Origin: Aulostomus chinensis
Taxonomy: Eukaryota > Chordata > Actinopteri > Syngnathiformes > Aulostomidae
Reading direction: 5' to 3'
Length of the DNA stretch: 64,000 nucleotides
Assembly (NCBI GenBank): GCA_037954235.1
Contig: JBBMOA010000013.1
Span: forward strand, 19,928,501 to 19,992,500
In this document: one piece after another, positions 63,091 through 64,000 of the stretch
Layout of the letters: each line of letters opens with the position of its first letter
Position numbering within the stretch: the first letter of the stretch is position 1
Position numbers and translations under genes: made by a program
The notes under the pieces: model-generated
What the model saw: the letters and a program-made list of their open reading frames with translations, nothing else
What the model was told of the DNA's origin: nothing
The model's database searches: none

Positions 63091-64000
63091 GCTATATTGA
63101 CACTATTTGTTCCCTCAATCACCAGAGATGAATAATTGTCTCATCAAACAAGCTTAATGCGATAGTTTTGTCAACACACTTTGATAGCGTTTAACTTCAG
63201 AGACAGCTGAGGACAGGAAGAAAGAAGAAATCAAAGAAAATGTCGATGTAGACCACAAGTTAAATATATCAATGTTTAAATTGCTCTAAATTATTTCCTT
63301 TCATAGCAGCTGAATCACTGAAACATCTTCACTGTCTGGCTGTCTGTTCAGGAGTATCTAATTTTATATGACAAACAGAATCAGGACATTCATTGCTAAT
63401 GGTGCAACAAAAATGTCAGCATATAGGGGAAATGCAAAAAAAAAACACACAAAAAAAGGAGTTTCAGCCTAAAGTGCCAGACATTCTTTATAAAATGATT
63501 TATCTTGCCACGCTGCGGCTCCAGATAAACTGACTGAACTGTGTCATACTGAAAGTGCCTATTGCCTGGTGGCTATGCCCCCCCCCCACCCCCCCCCAAA
63601 AAAAAGAAAAGAAAAAGAAAATGAAGATTTCTGTCACCTAAATCTGGGTTCACATCTACCCCTCCCCTCTAAATATAACCACCTGTGTCTTGTGGCTGCT
63701 CATTTTAGAGGATTACAACATTGTTCTCAAGAGCTTGTGTTTCTCCAAACCAGATGTGTGTTAGCCAAATAGGACATAAAATAGCTTGCAACAGCTCTGG
63801 GAGTGTTTTCAACACGTTGCGTCTGACAGTGAACACATCCCTTCCCTTTTTTGTGTCAGGGGATTTTAGTCTTTTGCTGATTCATTTTTTTCCTCAACAT
63901 TAGTGACACACAAACAGCACCTCCAGCCGTATGATGGGAAAAGTGATCGTTATAGGTGGTGCACAAGGGTAAATTGAGCAATGAGCTTGTCAGGCTGTGG

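Larger units (their letters stand above)
46638..64000 (+). other. pcdh19: pcdh19 intron, incomplete (3' end beyond window)
   Basis: More than 17.3 kb after the G|gtaaga donor. I looked for the expected final exon (starting around HDQNEGFHCREECR and containing LGHSDRCWMP) in this stretch and did not find it, so the intron must extend past 64,000. Contents are microsatellites, homopolymer tracts, one tRNA-derived SINE near the end and otherwise unremarkable AT-rich DNA. Confidence 0.8.

Overview
The window is vertebrate, most probably teleost fish, genomic DNA, and holds the 5' two thirds or so of a single protein-coding gene: the delta-2 non-clustered protocadherin pcdh19, on the plus strand. 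The evidence for a fish is a large multi-exon gene with GT-AG introns, very dense CA/TG, TA and GA microsatellites, tRNA-derived SINEs of teleost type, and decayed hAT-like and Tc1-like DNA transposon remnants. Nothing is bacterial or viral, and there is no operon, CRISPR array or rRNA.

Layout: 1 to about 13,500 is upstream non-coding DNA with microsatellites, a CTCF-like motif (4445-4460), a Tc1-type transposase fossil (about 10,525-10,765) and an inverted-repeat-bounded element carrying one exon-like ORF (10,978-11,810). About 13,540-14,889 is the probable pcdh19 promoter and 5' leader. Coding exon 1 (14,890-17,036) encodes the signal peptide, six cadherin repeats and the membrane span. Three cytoplasmic exons follow: 19,386-19,713, 44,716-44,774 and 46,465-46,637. 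They correspond to human PCDH19 exons 3, 4 and 5. Their phases fit together without a break and give 902 complete codons. The last coding exon is not visible and must lie beyond 64,000, so the gene is cut by the window edge, not broken.

The introns measure 2.35 kb, 25.0 kb, 1.69 kb and more than 17.3 kb. They hold repeats (a reverse-oriented SINE at 22.3-22.6 kb, a MITE with an 8-bp target-site duplication at 30.6 kb, a second SINE at 62.9 kb), many microsatellites and a diverged duplicated segment (40.3 and 41.8 kb).

I found no novel multi-gene system. The most interesting observations concern processing of the pcdh19 transcript. Long TG repeats sit immediately inside the introns after two of the four visible splice donors. 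A candidate in-frame alternative exon lies in the first intron. A well-formed 3' splice site lies just upstream of the start codon. These are readings of sequence only; no transcript data or database search was available.
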